Part shown: positions 43,901 to 53,744 of the stretch, piece after piece
How the letters are laid out: each line of letters opens with the position of its first letter
Position numbering within the stretch: the first letter of the stretch is position 1
Assembly (NCBI GenBank): GCA_051278195.1
Contig: JBNMQM010000001.1
Coordinates: 310,001-374,000 of the forward strand
Origin: JAHRVQ01 sp051278195
Lineage (GTDB): Bacteria; Pseudomonadota; Gammaproteobacteria; Pseudomonadales; Azotimanducaceae
Reading direction: 5' to 3'
DNA: 64,000 bases
Made by a program: the position numbers and the translations under genes
The notes under the pieces: model-generated
Databases searched by the model: none
The model's input: only the letters and a program-made list of their open reading frames with translations
Told to the model about the DNA's origin: nothing

Positions 43901-45157
43901 ATGTCTATCTTTCGATTACCGCTTGTCCTTGTGTGTGTTCTTCAGTTGGCCGGTTGCCAGCTATATGAGTTTGCCGCCATCCAGTTAAACAACCAGATGG
44001 TTGAGCCTGTATGGGGCGCGCCGGACCAGCAATCAACCGTGGGACTTAGCCTGCTTCATAATCTACCGATGGTTGCCGTAAACGTGAACGGTAAGCCGAT
44101 GCGCTTTGTGGTTGATACCGGTGCTTCTGTCAGCGTCATGTTGGAGACCGCGGCAACTAGAGAGCTTAGCCTAAATAAAGTGGGTGAGATGCCCATCAGT
44201 GGTGCAGGAGAGGGGTTTGAGTCGGTCGCCCATGTGGTTGATGGCGTATCGATTGAGGTGGGTACGGTGGCGCTAAAGGATCTGCGCATCGTGTATATTC
44301 CATTCAGTCAAATTGCTTTGTTCGATCATCCGGACGAAGTTTTCTTTGATGGTATTATTGGTATTGATGTTCTGAAGAAGTTTGTCGTGAAGTTTGATTA
44401 CGATGAAATGAATTTTCAACTCGCAGCCCCGGATCACCTTTTTGTTACAGATGGCTGGCACGAAGCGGAGCTGGATTTCGATGGCGCCACGCCTTTCCTT
44501 AAGCTGGAAATGCGGTACACCAGAGATGCAGATCCGGTCCAGATAGAACTGCTACTAGACACTGGCTCATCTGAGTATCTGGCACTGAAGGTTAATCCTG
44601 AAAAGAACATTGCACTACCCATGACTTATGTCCCCAGCACGGGCGTCGGTGTTACAGGAGAGATTACGAGTCGACTCACGACGTTAGAGTATCTAGAGAT
44701 TGGCGATCAACAGCTGGGTTCGTTACCGGTCAGCCTGACAGTGGCCGGTGGTCCGGAGGACAGTAAAGATGGTGTTTTAGGCAATCAAACGCTGAGTCGC
44801 TTTAATCAGGTTTATGACTTTCAACAAGAGCGTGTTTGGTTACAAGCGAATCACAATTTGAACCAGCCAGCACTCCTGACCCGAACAGGACTCGGGCTAT
44901 TGCCTCACCCAAAAGGCGCGCTTGTTAAGCGCATTACACCGGGTAGTGCCGCCGAGATTCATGGGTTTGTCTCGGGTGACCTCATCACATCGGTCAATGG
45001 CATAGACATATCGCAAGACAATTATGACCGGCTACGCCATGCAATGAATCATCCCGACCAGGCGACAGCTAACCTTTGCTGGCAGCGAAAAGATGAGCGC
45101 CAGTGTGGATCGCTTGCACTATTTGTTCCTTACACAACTGAGTCGGCGTCACAATAA
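43901..45157 (+). CDS. Lipoprotein with two retropepsin-like domains and a PDZ domain
   Basis: 418 aa. Lipobox LAGC puts the lipidated Cys at 19. Two aspartic-protease half-sites: FVVDTGASVSVM (Asp72) and LLLDTGSSEYLAL (Asp220), each followed by a hydrophobic flap and a GIIG/GVLG-type motif (GIIGIDVL, GVLGNQTL). A PDZ domain covers about 330-405 (GALVKRITPGSAAEIHGF, GDLITSVNGIDIS). Viral-type retropepsins act as dimers; here both halves are in one chain, as in pepsins. Periplasmic or outer-membrane facing. Divergent from the DUF2975/HTH pair. Confidence 0.88.
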   Translation: MSIFRLPLVLVCVLQLAGCQLYEFAAIQLNNQMVEPVWGAPDQQSTVGLSLLHNLPMVAVNVNGKPMRFVVDTGASVSVMLETAATRELSLNKVGEMPISGAGEGFESVAHVVDGVSIEVGTVALKDLRIVYIPFSQIALFDHPDEVFFDGIIGIDVLKKFVVKFDYDEMNFQLAAPDHLFVTDGWHEAELDFDGATPFLKLEMRYTRDADPVQIELLLDTGSSEYLALKVNPEKNIALPMTYVPSTGVGVTGEITSRLTTLEYLEIGDQQLGSLPVSLTVAGGPEDSKDGVLGNQTLSRFNQVYDFQQERVWLQANHNLNQPALLTRTGLGLLPHPKGALVKRITPGSAAEIHGFVSGDLITSVNGIDISQDNYDRLRHAMNHPDQATANLCWQRKDERQCGSLALFVPYTTESASQ

Positions 45158-45176
45158 ATTCGATACTGTTCGATGA

Positions 45177-46742
45177 TCAGCCCAACACATCATCCGCGAC
45201 GAAATATTGTGGGTCTTCGATGACGTTCACTTCAACAAGACCGCCCGCTTTCTTTAGCAAGCGCCGGCACTCGTCACTGAGGTGAACAAGATGAAGTTGT
45301 TTGCCTTCATTAAGGTATCGATCCGCTAGAGTGTCAATGGCTTCTAATCCAGAGTGGTCGGCGACCCTTGAGCGCGCAAAATCGATGATGACATCTTCGT
45401 TGTCTTGGGTGGGGTCAAAGTGATCAAGAAAGGAGGTGACCGAGCCGAAGAATAATGGGCCAGTGACTGCGTATACCGTTGAACCCTTGTGATCTTCTTT
45501 CGCATCAATACGAATGTGTTTGGCATGTTCCCAGGCAAACGCGAGGGCAGACACAATGACACCCACGACAACGGCAATCGCAAGGTCCGTTGCAACCGTG
45601 ACGCCTGAGACCAAAATTAACACCATGGCGTCAGTCTTGGGCACGTTTCGGATGACACGGAAACTACTCCATTCAAAAGTGCCGATCACAACGATAAACA
45701 TTACGCCAATCAAGGCAGCGAGTGGAATCTGTTCTATCAGTGGTGAGGCGACCAGAATAAATAGCAATAAACAAAGCGCGGCGGTAATACCTGATAGCCG
45801 CCCGCGACCGCCAGAGTTTACGTTAATCATGCTTTGACCAATCATCGCACAGCCACCCATACCACCAAACAGCCCGGTTGTGGTGTTGGCAATGCCCTGT
45901 GCAACGCACTCCCTATTTCCTTGGCCGCGAGTTTCCGTCACTTCGTCAACTAATCTGAGGGTCAGCAATGACTCAATCAAGCCAATCGCGGCGAGGATGA
46001 TTGAATAGGGCAGAATGATCATCAGCGTTTCAAACGTAAAGGGAACGACCGGCAAGTGGAAGGTCGGTAAGCCGCCGGAGATCGACGCAATATCACCAAC
46101 CACGCGGGTGTCGAGGTTCATACCAAAAACGAGAAAGCTCACCACTAAAATCGCGACCAGTGATGAGGGTATGGCGGTCGTGATTTTTGGCAGGAAGTGG
46201 ATGATTAGCATTGTCGCTAGAACTAGGCCCAGCATCATGTATAGCTGCGTGCCTTGCAGCCAGGCGACGTCGATAATACTGCCCTGCATAAATGTGCCAT
46301 TTAACCAGCCCGCCTCACCAGCAATACCAAATTGGCTTAGTTGGGCGAGAAAAATTACGATTGCGAGGCCATTTACAAAACCCAGCATGACCGGATGCGG
46401 CACCATGCGGATAAATTTGCCCAGTTTCATTGCCCCGGCGGTAATTTGGATAATGCCCATTAGAACAACGGTAGCAAATAGATACTCGACGCCATGGTCG
46501 GCAACTAGGGCGACCATAACGACCGCCAGAGCACCGGTGGCGCCGGAGATCATGCCCGGTCTGCCGCCGATGCACGCAGTGATAAGTCCGACCATAAAGG
46601 CGGCATATAACCCTACGAGGGGTTCTACTCCGGCAACAAAGGCAAATGCCACGGCCTCTGGCACCAGGGCAAGGGCAACGGTGATGCCTGACAATACATC
46701 ATTCTTAATGGATGTGACTTTGGAGGCGTGGATCTCGAACAT
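45177..46742 (-). CDS. SulP-family anion transporter with STAS domain
   Basis: 521 aa. About 11-14 membrane segments (VALALVPEAVAFAFVAGVEP is the SulP signature start), NTTTGLFGGMGGCAMIGQS (SulP family motif) and a C-terminal STAS domain (about 410-515, VDFARSRVADHSGLEAIDTL). Transports sulfate, bicarbonate or another anion, probably Na+- or H+-coupled. No carbonic-anhydrase neighbour. Convergent with the retropepsin gene. Confidence 0.93.
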   Translation of the reverse strand: MFEIHASKVTSIKNDVLSGITVALALVPEAVAFAFVAGVEPLVGLYAAFMVGLITACIGGRPGMISGATGALAVVMVALVADHGVEYLFATVVLMGIIQITAGAMKLGKFIRMVPHPVMLGFVNGLAIVIFLAQLSQFGIAGEAGWLNGTFMQGSIIDVAWLQGTQLYMMLGLVLATMLIIHFLPKITTAIPSSLVAILVVSFLVFGMNLDTRVVGDIASISGGLPTFHLPVVPFTFETLMIILPYSIILAAIGLIESLLTLRLVDEVTETRGQGNRECVAQGIANTTTGLFGGMGGCAMIGQSMINVNSGGRGRLSGITAALCLLLFILVASPLIEQIPLAALIGVMFIVVIGTFEWSSFRVIRNVPKTDAMVLILVSGVTVATDLAIAVVVGVIVSALAFAWEHAKHIRIDAKEDHKGSTVYAVTGPLFFGSVTSFLDHFDPTQDNEDVIIDFARSRVADHSGLEAIDTLADRYLNEGKQLHLVHLSDECRRLLKKAGGLVEVNVIEDPQYFVADDVLG

Positions 46743-46877
46743 CTGGAAAACCTATAACGACAGTGACTCTGCATAACGTGCGCAGAAGGTGATACCAATC
46801 GTCAACAAGGGATTTTACAGCGACAGGCAGACCATAGTTTAGACGATGTGTTGCAGTGCGACAATGAAGAGTGAGAC

Positions 46878-47036
46878 ATGGCTCGGCTTAATCGATGGAA
46901 TCGTCGACAAACCAAGGCTCAAGACCCTGTTTTATACCGCCAGTGTGCCGATGCTGTTCACGGTCAGAGCCAGCCGCAGGAGAGATTTCTTGTCTGGTGG
47001 TTGAGGATAGTCATCGAGGATAGTCATCGAGGATAG
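46878..47036 (+). CDS. Possible small protein (52 aa)
   Basis: ATG at 46878 to TAG at 47034; starts MARLNRWNRRQTKAQ, with a Trp-rich WWLRIVIED end created by a tandem repeat. No recognised family, weak ribosome-binding site. Otherwise 46743-47036 (294 bases) shows no gene. Low confidence. Confidence 0.28.
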   Translation: MARLNRWNRRQTKAQDPVLYRQCADAVHGQSQPQERFLVWWLRIVIEDSHRG

Positions 47037-47048
47037 TCATCGAGGATA
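47003..47048. repeat. 13-bp tandem repeat, 3.5 copies
   Basis: GAGGATAGTCATC occurs at 47003-47015, 47016-47028 and 47029-47041, with a partial copy to 47048. The array contains the last codons and stop of the minus-strand lipoprotein gene, so copy-number change could alter the 3' end region. Confidence 0.92.
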
Positions 47049-47534
47049 ACCCTGGAGTAATTCTCGAAAGGCTTCTAGAAACGATACGGAAGCTCGACCG
47101 GTGTGCATATAGTCTCCAGGTCGAACCGTGTGAAGTCGTTGGATGCTGCCTTGCCAAAGTATTTTGTCATCGTTGGCGGCCCTAAGTTCGACGATAATGC
47201 GGGCCATAAATCTCGTTTCGCCGCTTTCCTCAACGCTTTCGTCGAAGTCGTCACGAGTGCGATTTTCATTCCATTGTATTTGTTCCAACCTCAGCGTTGC
47301 GACGGCGTCACCATCCTCTGAAACTGGCTGCATACCATGTTCCGCCATCGCCACGCTGAAGTTACTAACGATGACCGGACCCAAAAACGCTGGTAATTGA
47401 TCGGCGACGACATGAAATGACTTCAGTGTCATCGGCGTGAATCGCTCTCCATCGGCGACGTCTATGCCCCGAGAAGTCGAGGCGCAGGCGCTGAGTGCAA
47501 GAAGGGCGATGACAGTACAAATTTTTCTGATCAC
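47037..47534 (-). CDS. Predicted lipoprotein of unknown function
   Basis: 165 aa from GTG 47534, which gives the signal peptide ending LLALSAC (lipobox) and a plausible AGG upstream; a longer frame starts at ATG 47591 but would bury the signal peptide. The mature part has an alpha/beta pattern (VSNFSVAMAEHGMQPV, ATLRLEQIQWNE, ARIIVELRAANDDKILWQGS) like DUF4136 or LptE-type small lipoproteins. Divergent from the RND exporter gene. Confidence 0.8.
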   Translation of the reverse strand: MIRKICTVIALLALSACASTSRGIDVADGERFTPMTLKSFHVVADQLPAFLGPVIVSNFSVAMAEHGMQPVSEDGDAVATLRLEQIQWNENRTRDDFDESVEESGETRFMARIIVELRAANDDKILWQGSIQRLHTVRPGDYMHTGRASVSFLEAFRELLQGYPR

Positions 47535-47709
47535 GGGAGTGCCTAGAATTATCAATAGAAGCAGTTTGTTTGACTTCAAGTCTGCAAACATTGATCGGGG
47601 TCAACTAAATGTTAATCCGTTGTCGTCGATCAAGACCTCTAACACCAACCGCTGTATTCTTTGCTTGAGCTTTCTAGTTGAGATCTCTATTTGAAATTCT
47701 AGGTTTGCG

Positions 47710-50136
47710 ATGATGAGTCGACCGCTTATGTTTGATTGGTATTTTAAAGCGCTGCAGCATCCGATTCCGGTACTGCTGATATTTCTTTGCCTGTCTCTGG
47801 TCGCTGTATCCGGAGTCGTGCAGTTTCGATTCGATGCATCATCAGACTCGCTAGTGGTCCAGGGCGACCCCAAGCTCATCGAGTATAATCGGATGTCTAC
47901 TCTTTTTGGCAGCGATGATTTTGTCGTCTTAACCTATCATCGAGAAAATTTGTTTTCCGATGATGCACTAAACGATCTAGCGGAGCTGCAGTTCAGTATG
48001 GCGCGACTGCCTGGCATCGCCAGTACCTACTCGATTCTTGATGCGCCATTGATAGAAAGTCCGCCGATACCGCTAGATATGATTGCGGAGAACTACCTGA
48101 CCTTGAGCGATCCAGATATTGATCGGGCAATGGCCAAAATCGAGTTAACCAAAAGCTCGCTATTTGAAAACTATCTGATTGCCCGAGACGCAAAAACAAC
48201 GGCGGTCAGCGGCACGCTCAAGCGAGATTTGGTGTTAGAGGCGCTTTCTGCAAAACGTGATGCGCTTTCAGATTTAGCGACAGAGGAAACCCGCGAAGTT
48301 GAGCTGGCTTATGCTGCCCAACTTGAAATATACAACGCTAAACGCGAGACTCTGATTGCAGGTCTCCGCGCAATAAGACAATCGCACCCCCAGCGTGATC
48401 AGATTTTTATCTCCGGTGTACCGATGATTGCGGCGGACATGTTGTCTTATGTTAAATCAGACTTGCAGGTATTTGGCGTGATCGTGTTTGTCCTGATAGT
48501 TGGTTTTTTGTTTGTCTTCTTCCGAAAACTGAGATGGGTTGCGCTACCGTTGCTCATTTGCATCACCAGCGTTGCTATCACGATTGGAGTGCTTGGTCTG
48601 CTCGGTACTCCGGTCACCGTTGTGTCATCGAATTTCATTTCACTGTTATCAATCATCAGCATTTCGTTTTCGATTCATCTCGTGGTTCGTTATCGCGAGT
48701 TATTTGCGCTGGGCAAGCTAAATCATGAAGAGATGGTGCTGGAAACGATGAGAAGTAAATTTGCACCTTGCCTTTATACCGCTCTAACAACTTTGCTGGC
48801 GTTCGGTTCTATGCTGATGAGTGGGATTGTGCCTATTGTCGATTTTGGTTGGATGATGTGCCTTGGGATTGTGATTGCGCTAGTGGTGACCTACATTATT
48901 TTTCCCACCGTGCTGCTGTTGCTGGGTGGTGCGCAGGCAAGTGCGACGCTCGGTGATTCAGTCAGGATGACCACCTGGTTTCAGAATCTATCGATTTACA
49001 AAACCCGATGGGTACTGCTCACTGGCGCTTTGTTGTTTGTTGCAAGCTTCGTTGGTGCAGCGAAGCTAGAGTTCGATAATCGCTTTGTCGACTATTTTCA
49101 TGAGCAGACCGACATCAGACAAGGCATGGTGCAAATCGATCGAAATCTGGGCGGTACCCTACCGCTGGACATCTATATTCGGTTTGAACCTTTCGAGCTA
49201 TATGAAGATGATTTTTCTGCGCAAGGCGATACTGTTTTTCCAGAACGATATTGGTTTACGCCTGACAAGATAGAAGTGTTGAGATCGGTCCAAACACGTC
49301 TGGAACAACAACCAGAAATTGGCAAGGTACTTTCGCTGGCGTCCGTTGAAAAAATTGCTCGGGGTTACAACGACGGTGAAGCACTCACCGGCATGCAGCT
49401 GGTCTACCTGTTGGGTGAGTTACCTGAAGCGGTGAGAAGTTTCTTGATTGACCCATACTCGGACCCAGCCTCTGGGTGGATGAGAGTAAACGCCCGAATC
49501 TCCGAAAGCCAATATGTATTCTCAAAAGAGGCGCTCGTCAAAGAGATAGAAGACTTTCTTATAACCGATATGTCGTTGGATGCTGGCGACGTCGTTGTTA
49601 CTGGCATGATCGTCTTATTCAGTGACATGTTGAAGCAACTCGCTGACTCCCAGATAAGAACCCTTGGCTATGTGATTGGCGCTACTCTACTTATGTTTGC
49701 CGTGCTGTTGCGATCTTTAAAGCTGGCGTTCATTGCGCTTGTGCCAAATGTGTTAGCGGCCTTATTGGTACTGGCTTTTATGGGCTACGCTGGAATCTCG
49801 ATGGACATGATGACGGTGACGATTGCCGCCATTTGCATTGGCATCGGGGTCGATGATGCCGTTCATTATCTACATCGGTTCAGATTAGAACTGCAAACAG
49901 CCGAATCGACCTCGGCAGCAGTGATCGCCTCGCACCAGACGATTGGTCGAGCCATGTACTTTACGACCATGACGGTCATGGGTGGTTTTTCAATATTGGC
50001 CTTCTCAAATTTCGTGCCTACGGTTTATTTTGGTCTGCTCACATCGATGGCAATGGGCTTTGCACTAGTGGCTAATATGGTGCTGCTACCAAGCCTGCTG
50101 ATGACATTCTGTGCACCGACCAGGGGAGATCTATGA
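47710..50136 (+). CDS. RND/MMPL-family exporter
   Basis: 808 aa, about 12 membrane segments in two halves, each with a periplasmic domain (about 45-235 and 450-640). Signatures: FMGYAGISMDMMTV and IGVDDAVHYLHRFR, the TM4 and TM10 features of the predicted-exporter branch of the RND superfamily; shorter than classic AcrB-like pumps (about 1030). Likely moves lipid or hydrophobic solutes. First ATG of two adjacent (47710). Its stop overlaps the next gene's ATG. Confidence 0.93.
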   Translation: MMSRPLMFDWYFKALQHPIPVLLIFLCLSLVAVSGVVQFRFDASSDSLVVQGDPKLIEYNRMSTLFGSDDFVVLTYHRENLFSDDALNDLAELQFSMARLPGIASTYSILDAPLIESPPIPLDMIAENYLTLSDPDIDRAMAKIELTKSSLFENYLIARDAKTTAVSGTLKRDLVLEALSAKRDALSDLATEETREVELAYAAQLEIYNAKRETLIAGLRAIRQSHPQRDQIFISGVPMIAADMLSYVKSDLQVFGVIVFVLIVGFLFVFFRKLRWVALPLLICITSVAITIGVLGLLGTPVTVVSSNFISLLSIISISFSIHLVVRYRELFALGKLNHEEMVLETMRSKFAPCLYTALTTLLAFGSMLMSGIVPIVDFGWMMCLGIVIALVVTYIIFPTVLLLLGGAQASATLGDSVRMTTWFQNLSIYKTRWVLLTGALLFVASFVGAAKLEFDNRFVDYFHEQTDIRQGMVQIDRNLGGTLPLDIYIRFEPFELYEDDFSAQGDTVFPERYWFTPDKIEVLRSVQTRLEQQPEIGKVLSLASVEKIARGYNDGEALTGMQLVYLLGELPEAVRSFLIDPYSDPASGWMRVNARISESQYVFSKEALVKEIEDFLITDMSLDAGDVVVTGMIVLFSDMLKQLADSQIRTLGYVIGATLLMFAVLLRSLKLAFIALVPNVLAALLVLAFMGYAGISMDMMTVTIAAICIGIGVDDAVHYLHRFRLELQTAESTSAAVIASHQTIGRAMYFTTMTVMGGFSILAFSNFVPTVYFGLLTSMAMGFALVANMVLLPSLLMTFCAPTRGDL

Positions 50137-51311
50137 CAACACTCAAGCGGACGCTTGGCCTACCTTTGTTACTATTATATGGCCTCGGTACTATTTTGGG
50201 CGCCGGTATTTATGTTTTAACCGGTGTTGTCGTGGCCGAAGCTGGTGAAGCCGCGCCTTTTGCGTTTTTCCTAGCGGCGTTGGTCGCGGCCCCGACTGCC
50301 TATTCCTATAGTGTGTTGTCTGCGCAGTATCCTCAATCCGCGGGTGAAGCCGTTTACGTCGATAAAAGTTTTGGTCGGCGCTGGTTGACGAAATGCGTGG
50401 GTGGTCTAGTGGTTGGGGTCGGGATCATTTCTTCTGCAACGATAGCCAGAGGATTTGTCGGCTATCTGAATGTGTTTGTTGAGTTACCTTACTGGCTAGT
50501 AATTCCTGCGCTTGTGATGAGCCTTGTGGGGTTAGCAATAGTTGGCGTGCTGGAATCGGTAGTAGTCGCAGCGGCCATTTCTATTATCGAAATCGGTGGC
50601 CTACTACTCGTTATTTACGGTGGCTTCACGTTTGATGAACTCAGGGTGGTGTCGGTCATACCTTCAATGGATAGCGCGATTTGGGCAGGTGTGCTGTCCG
50701 GTGCGTTTCTTGCGTTTTATGCATTTATTGGTTTTGAAGACATCGTTAACATGGCGGAAGAAACTCGATCCCCCGAGAGAAACGTGCCCTATGCGATTCT
50801 CGGCTCACTCGGCCTCGCTACGGTACTGTACTTTCTCGTTGCTTACATATCAGTGGCAAGCGCCCCGGTGTCGGAACTCGCGAATCATCCGGCGCCAATG
50901 TCCTACGTCGTCGCACAGCACGGTGTGTTCAATCCGGGGTTGGTCGCATTGATATCGATGTTGGCCGTGGTCAATGGCGCGCTGGTCCAAATCATCATGG
51001 CATCAAGGGTTATTTATGGTGTTGCGAGGCTGGAGGATGAGAATCATTTTTTAGCTCGGGTCAATCCGGCGACCCAAACACCCACCTTGGCAACACTTTT
51101 GGTTGGGCTTGGGGTATTGATTCTGGCGTTGTTATTCGATGTTCGGATGCTTGCCTCTTTGACCAGTGCGGTGACCTTGATAATTTTTATGATGGTCAAT
51201 TTAGCGCTATGTCGTTTGCAGGGAACACCAAAGACCATAATGAGCTTCGTGCCCTGGCTAGCGCTGATGCTGAACGGCTTGTTGCTGATGCTTGCATTAG
51301 TGAACATCTGA
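50133..51311 (+). CDS. APC-superfamily amino acid permease
   Basis: 392 aa, about 11-12 membrane segments. GTILGAGIYVLTGVV is the TM1 unwinding motif of APC transporters; FIGFEDIVNMAEETRSPERN is the TM6/loop motif. Slightly shorter than the usual 430-500 aa. Imports amino acids or amines. Starts inside the RND gene stop (ATGA), so the two are translationally coupled. Confidence 0.93.
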   Translation: MTTLKRTLGLPLLLLYGLGTILGAGIYVLTGVVVAEAGEAAPFAFFLAALVAAPTAYSYSVLSAQYPQSAGEAVYVDKSFGRRWLTKCVGGLVVGVGIISSATIARGFVGYLNVFVELPYWLVIPALVMSLVGLAIVGVLESVVVAAAISIIEIGGLLLVIYGGFTFDELRVVSVIPSMDSAIWAGVLSGAFLAFYAFIGFEDIVNMAEETRSPERNVPYAILGSLGLATVLYFLVAYISVASAPVSELANHPAPMSYVVAQHGVFNPGLVALISMLAVVNGALVQIIMASRVIYGVARLEDENHFLARVNPATQTPTLATLLVGLGVLILALLFDVRMLASLTSAVTLIIFMMVNLALCRLQGTPKTIMSFVPWLALMLNGLLLMLALVNI

Positions 51312-51442
51312 CGGCTGGTACAACAACGGAAAGTCTTTTATTGTGACTAGATCGGTGAATAGTGGGTCATCTGATTTCTTTCAGCCAATATCATCAATAC
51401 GCCATTTACAGACGATCCAATGTTAACGAGAAGGTGCTAAAT

Positions 51443-52231
51443 ATGGATGTTGAAGCAATCTCAGCGCCGCTTGGTGCAAGAGTATCGAGTGTTGATGTGC
51501 GCTCTATTGATGATGCCGGTTGGCACCAAATCAATGAATTATTTTTGAAGTATCGGGTTCTTTCGTTTTCAGACCAAGATTTAACGCCAGAGGAGCAAAT
51601 GAGATTTGCTTCACGCTGGGGGTCGTTAGTCCGGCATCCTTACGCGGGCATGAAAGCCTACCCGGATATTATTCAGCTGAAGAATGTGGGTAAGTCGAAG
51701 GACATTAACCAGCATTGGCACTCGGACATGACCTATAACCCGGCGCCGCCTAAATTGACCATGCTTTACGCGCTTGAAGTCCCGAACATTGGTGGTGACA
51801 CGGCGTTCTCGAATCAGGTACTTGCCTATCAAGGGCTCTCTGAAGGTTTGCGTAGTGTCGTGGATGATCTCGTTGCTGAGCATAGTGCAGCAGGTTTAGC
51901 TGCTGCATATAAGGCAAGTGGCGAGGAGGCACCGCGAGCGACCCACCCGGTTGTACGCACTCATGATGAGACCGGCGAGCGAGCTTTATATGTCTGTCGC
52001 GCCTTTACCCAAAAGTTTGTCGGTTGGCGCCAAAAGGAAAGCGAGGCGTTGCTTGAATATTTATATGCGCACAGCGTGAGCCGAGAGTTTCAGAGTCGCC
52101 ATCAATGGCGCAAGGGTGATCTTGTGATGTGGGATAACCGTTGTTTGTTGCACTATGCCGTCCATGACCATGCTGAGGATCAGCCCAGAAAAATACATCG
52201 CGTGCAAGTTGAAGGGACGCCGCCAGCTTGA
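51443..52231 (+). CDS. TauD/TfdA-family Fe(II)/2-oxoglutarate dioxygenase
   Basis: 262 aa from ATG 51443, chosen because GAGAAGG stands 8 bases upstream; the frame is open to GTG 51362. Iron ligands H93-x-D95 in HWHSDMTYN and distal H252 in KIHRVQVEG; RKIHR supplies the 2-oxoglutarate Arg. Members hydroxylate sulfonates, aryloxy acids or other small molecules; substrate unknown. Cytoplasmic. Faces the LanC-like gene. Confidence 0.9.
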   Translation: MDVEAISAPLGARVSSVDVRSIDDAGWHQINELFLKYRVLSFSDQDLTPEEQMRFASRWGSLVRHPYAGMKAYPDIIQLKNVGKSKDINQHWHSDMTYNPAPPKLTMLYALEVPNIGGDTAFSNQVLAYQGLSEGLRSVVDDLVAEHSAAGLAAAYKASGEEAPRATHPVVRTHDETGERALYVCRAFTQKFVGWRQKESEALLEYLYAHSVSREFQSRHQWRKGDLVMWDNRCLLHYAVHDHAEDQPRKIHRVQVEGTPPA

Positions 52232-52320
52232 CGGACCTCATCTACGCTGGTCCAGTTTCGCCCCGATGTATTCACTGATGGTCCGCCGGTTGCTAGAAGG
52301 TTCGGGCGAATTACTAACGG

Positions 52321-53670
52321 TCAGTCTGATTCACTGAGTAAAAACGGTGTGTCCGGCATGATCAGTTTTACCGGTTGCTTGTCGAGCGTCGTGCCGAGGT
52401 GAATAAGGAAGCTGCCGATTCCAGCAGCACCCTGCATATAACCTGTCTGACGTTCCAGAAAGCCTGGGTTGCCCCGGTGTTCAGCTTGATCCCATGAGAG
52501 TCCGCCCGCTGCACTTGCGTCTGATGAATTGTCTGCCGATGAATGGGCATGTTCGACGAGGTGTCGGGCGATCCGTTCGGCAAAGTCTAAATAATGTTGT
52601 TTACCGGTTTCCTGATAAAGATACAGAGCGTAGTCACCGATGCCCGCGTCGCCGCAACATTGGCTGTGATTCTGCCACAGACCTCGGCTGCGTGTTTCCG
52701 GTGCGCCGGTTGACTCCATGCCGAGAAAGTTTTCCTCGAGCCAAGCAAAGTACTGGCGGTCTTCTGTCAGCATGGCGAGTAAGTACATCAGGCGGCCGGT
52801 ACCGGCCGGGCCGTGACAGACGCCCAAATAGAATGTTCGTGCTGGGTCCTCTTCTTCGTTATGACAGACGAGAAAACCCTGATCTTGCTGGTGTGTTTTC
52901 GCCATGACATATTCAGCCGCTTTCGTTGCTGCATCTAGATAGCGTTGATCCTGCGTGTCCCGATATAGATCGGCGAAAAAATATCCGACACCAGCGCTAC
53001 CGTGAGCAAAGTTCGGCGCGGTAAAAGGGAAAGCCATATCAACCATCATGAGCCATTGAGTGCCGTGTTCGGTTACCTCACCCACCTCGAGTAGTCTGTC
53101 CGCAGTTTCTATGGCTCGCGCCAAAGCATCGTCGCCGAAACCATTTCTGTGTGCATAAATATAGATGAGGCCTGCTCCGGCAGAGCCAACAGAAAAATCG
53201 ATGAGCTCTCGCTCACCTTTTATGCCAGTGATATCAGAGAAGGGGATCGGTTCTATCCAACCAATCCCTGCGCCAATCTTGGACGATTGCTCTGTGAGTC
53301 TCGCAAGTGCGAGTTCTGCACCTTTTAAGTACTTGTCGTCGGTCGTGAGTTTGTACAACTGGTGAAGCGTGAAGACATAGCCTGGCCATCCGCTGAAGAA
53401 CCCGCAGGTAACAAATACTTTTTCATCGGCTTGTTTTTGTACATAAGCAAGCAGGTCGTTGCCTGCTGCGATGGCGGTGTCGTGAAAGCTGGATTCTCCC
53501 GTCGCCAGATACAACTCGATGTAGTACGCGATGATACCGGCACTGCCGTGATAGAAGGTATGAGTTGGCTTGCTGTTTGGGATACGGTTCCAGCAGATGC
53601 CTGTGGCTGTTTCGACCTGATTGCTGGCGATAAAACTTTCGACGTTCAACGCATGATCTATATAGCTCAC
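52321..53670 (-). CDS. LanC-like protein (orphan)
   Basis: 449 aa, GTG start with GAGGA upstream. Alpha/alpha barrel made of repeated GxxG motifs: FYHGSAGI, SGWPGYVF, VGSAGAGLIY, AHGSAGVGYF, CHGPAGTG, CCGDAGIG, MQGAAGIG. Zinc ligands in LanC enzymes are Cys...Cys-His; here C285 and C338 are present while the expected His after the second Cys is Cys339. No lanthipeptide dehydratase or obvious precursor nearby. Sits behind an MFS exporter and a lipoprotein gene on the same strand. Confidence 0.85.
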   Translation of the reverse strand: MSYIDHALNVESFIASNQVETATGICWNRIPNSKPTHTFYHGSAGIIAYYIELYLATGESSFHDTAIAAGNDLLAYVQKQADEKVFVTCGFFSGWPGYVFTLHQLYKLTTDDKYLKGAELALARLTEQSSKIGAGIGWIEPIPFSDITGIKGERELIDFSVGSAGAGLIYIYAHRNGFGDDALARAIETADRLLEVGEVTEHGTQWLMMVDMAFPFTAPNFAHGSAGVGYFFADLYRDTQDQRYLDAATKAAEYVMAKTHQQDQGFLVCHNEEEDPARTFYLGVCHGPAGTGRLMYLLAMLTEDRQYFAWLEENFLGMESTGAPETRSRGLWQNHSQCCGDAGIGDYALYLYQETGKQHYLDFAERIARHLVEHAHSSADNSSDASAAGGLSWDQAEHRGNPGFLERQTGYMQGAAGIGSFLIHLGTTLDKQPVKLIMPDTPFLLSESD

Positions 53671-53744
53671 ACCAATGTCCTCTTTGCTGGAATAGGTTCA
53701 GTGTTGGTGATAAGGACGGCTTAAGTCAACCGACGGCGAAGAGT

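Noticed and set aside
46015..46776. 253-aa plus-strand open frame
   Set aside because: Fully antisense to the well-supported SulP transporter; Thr/Ile/Ala-rich composition is that of a reversed membrane protein.
46878..47048. CRISPR-like array at the 13-bp repeat
   Set aside because: Units are directly tandem with no spacers and far too short.
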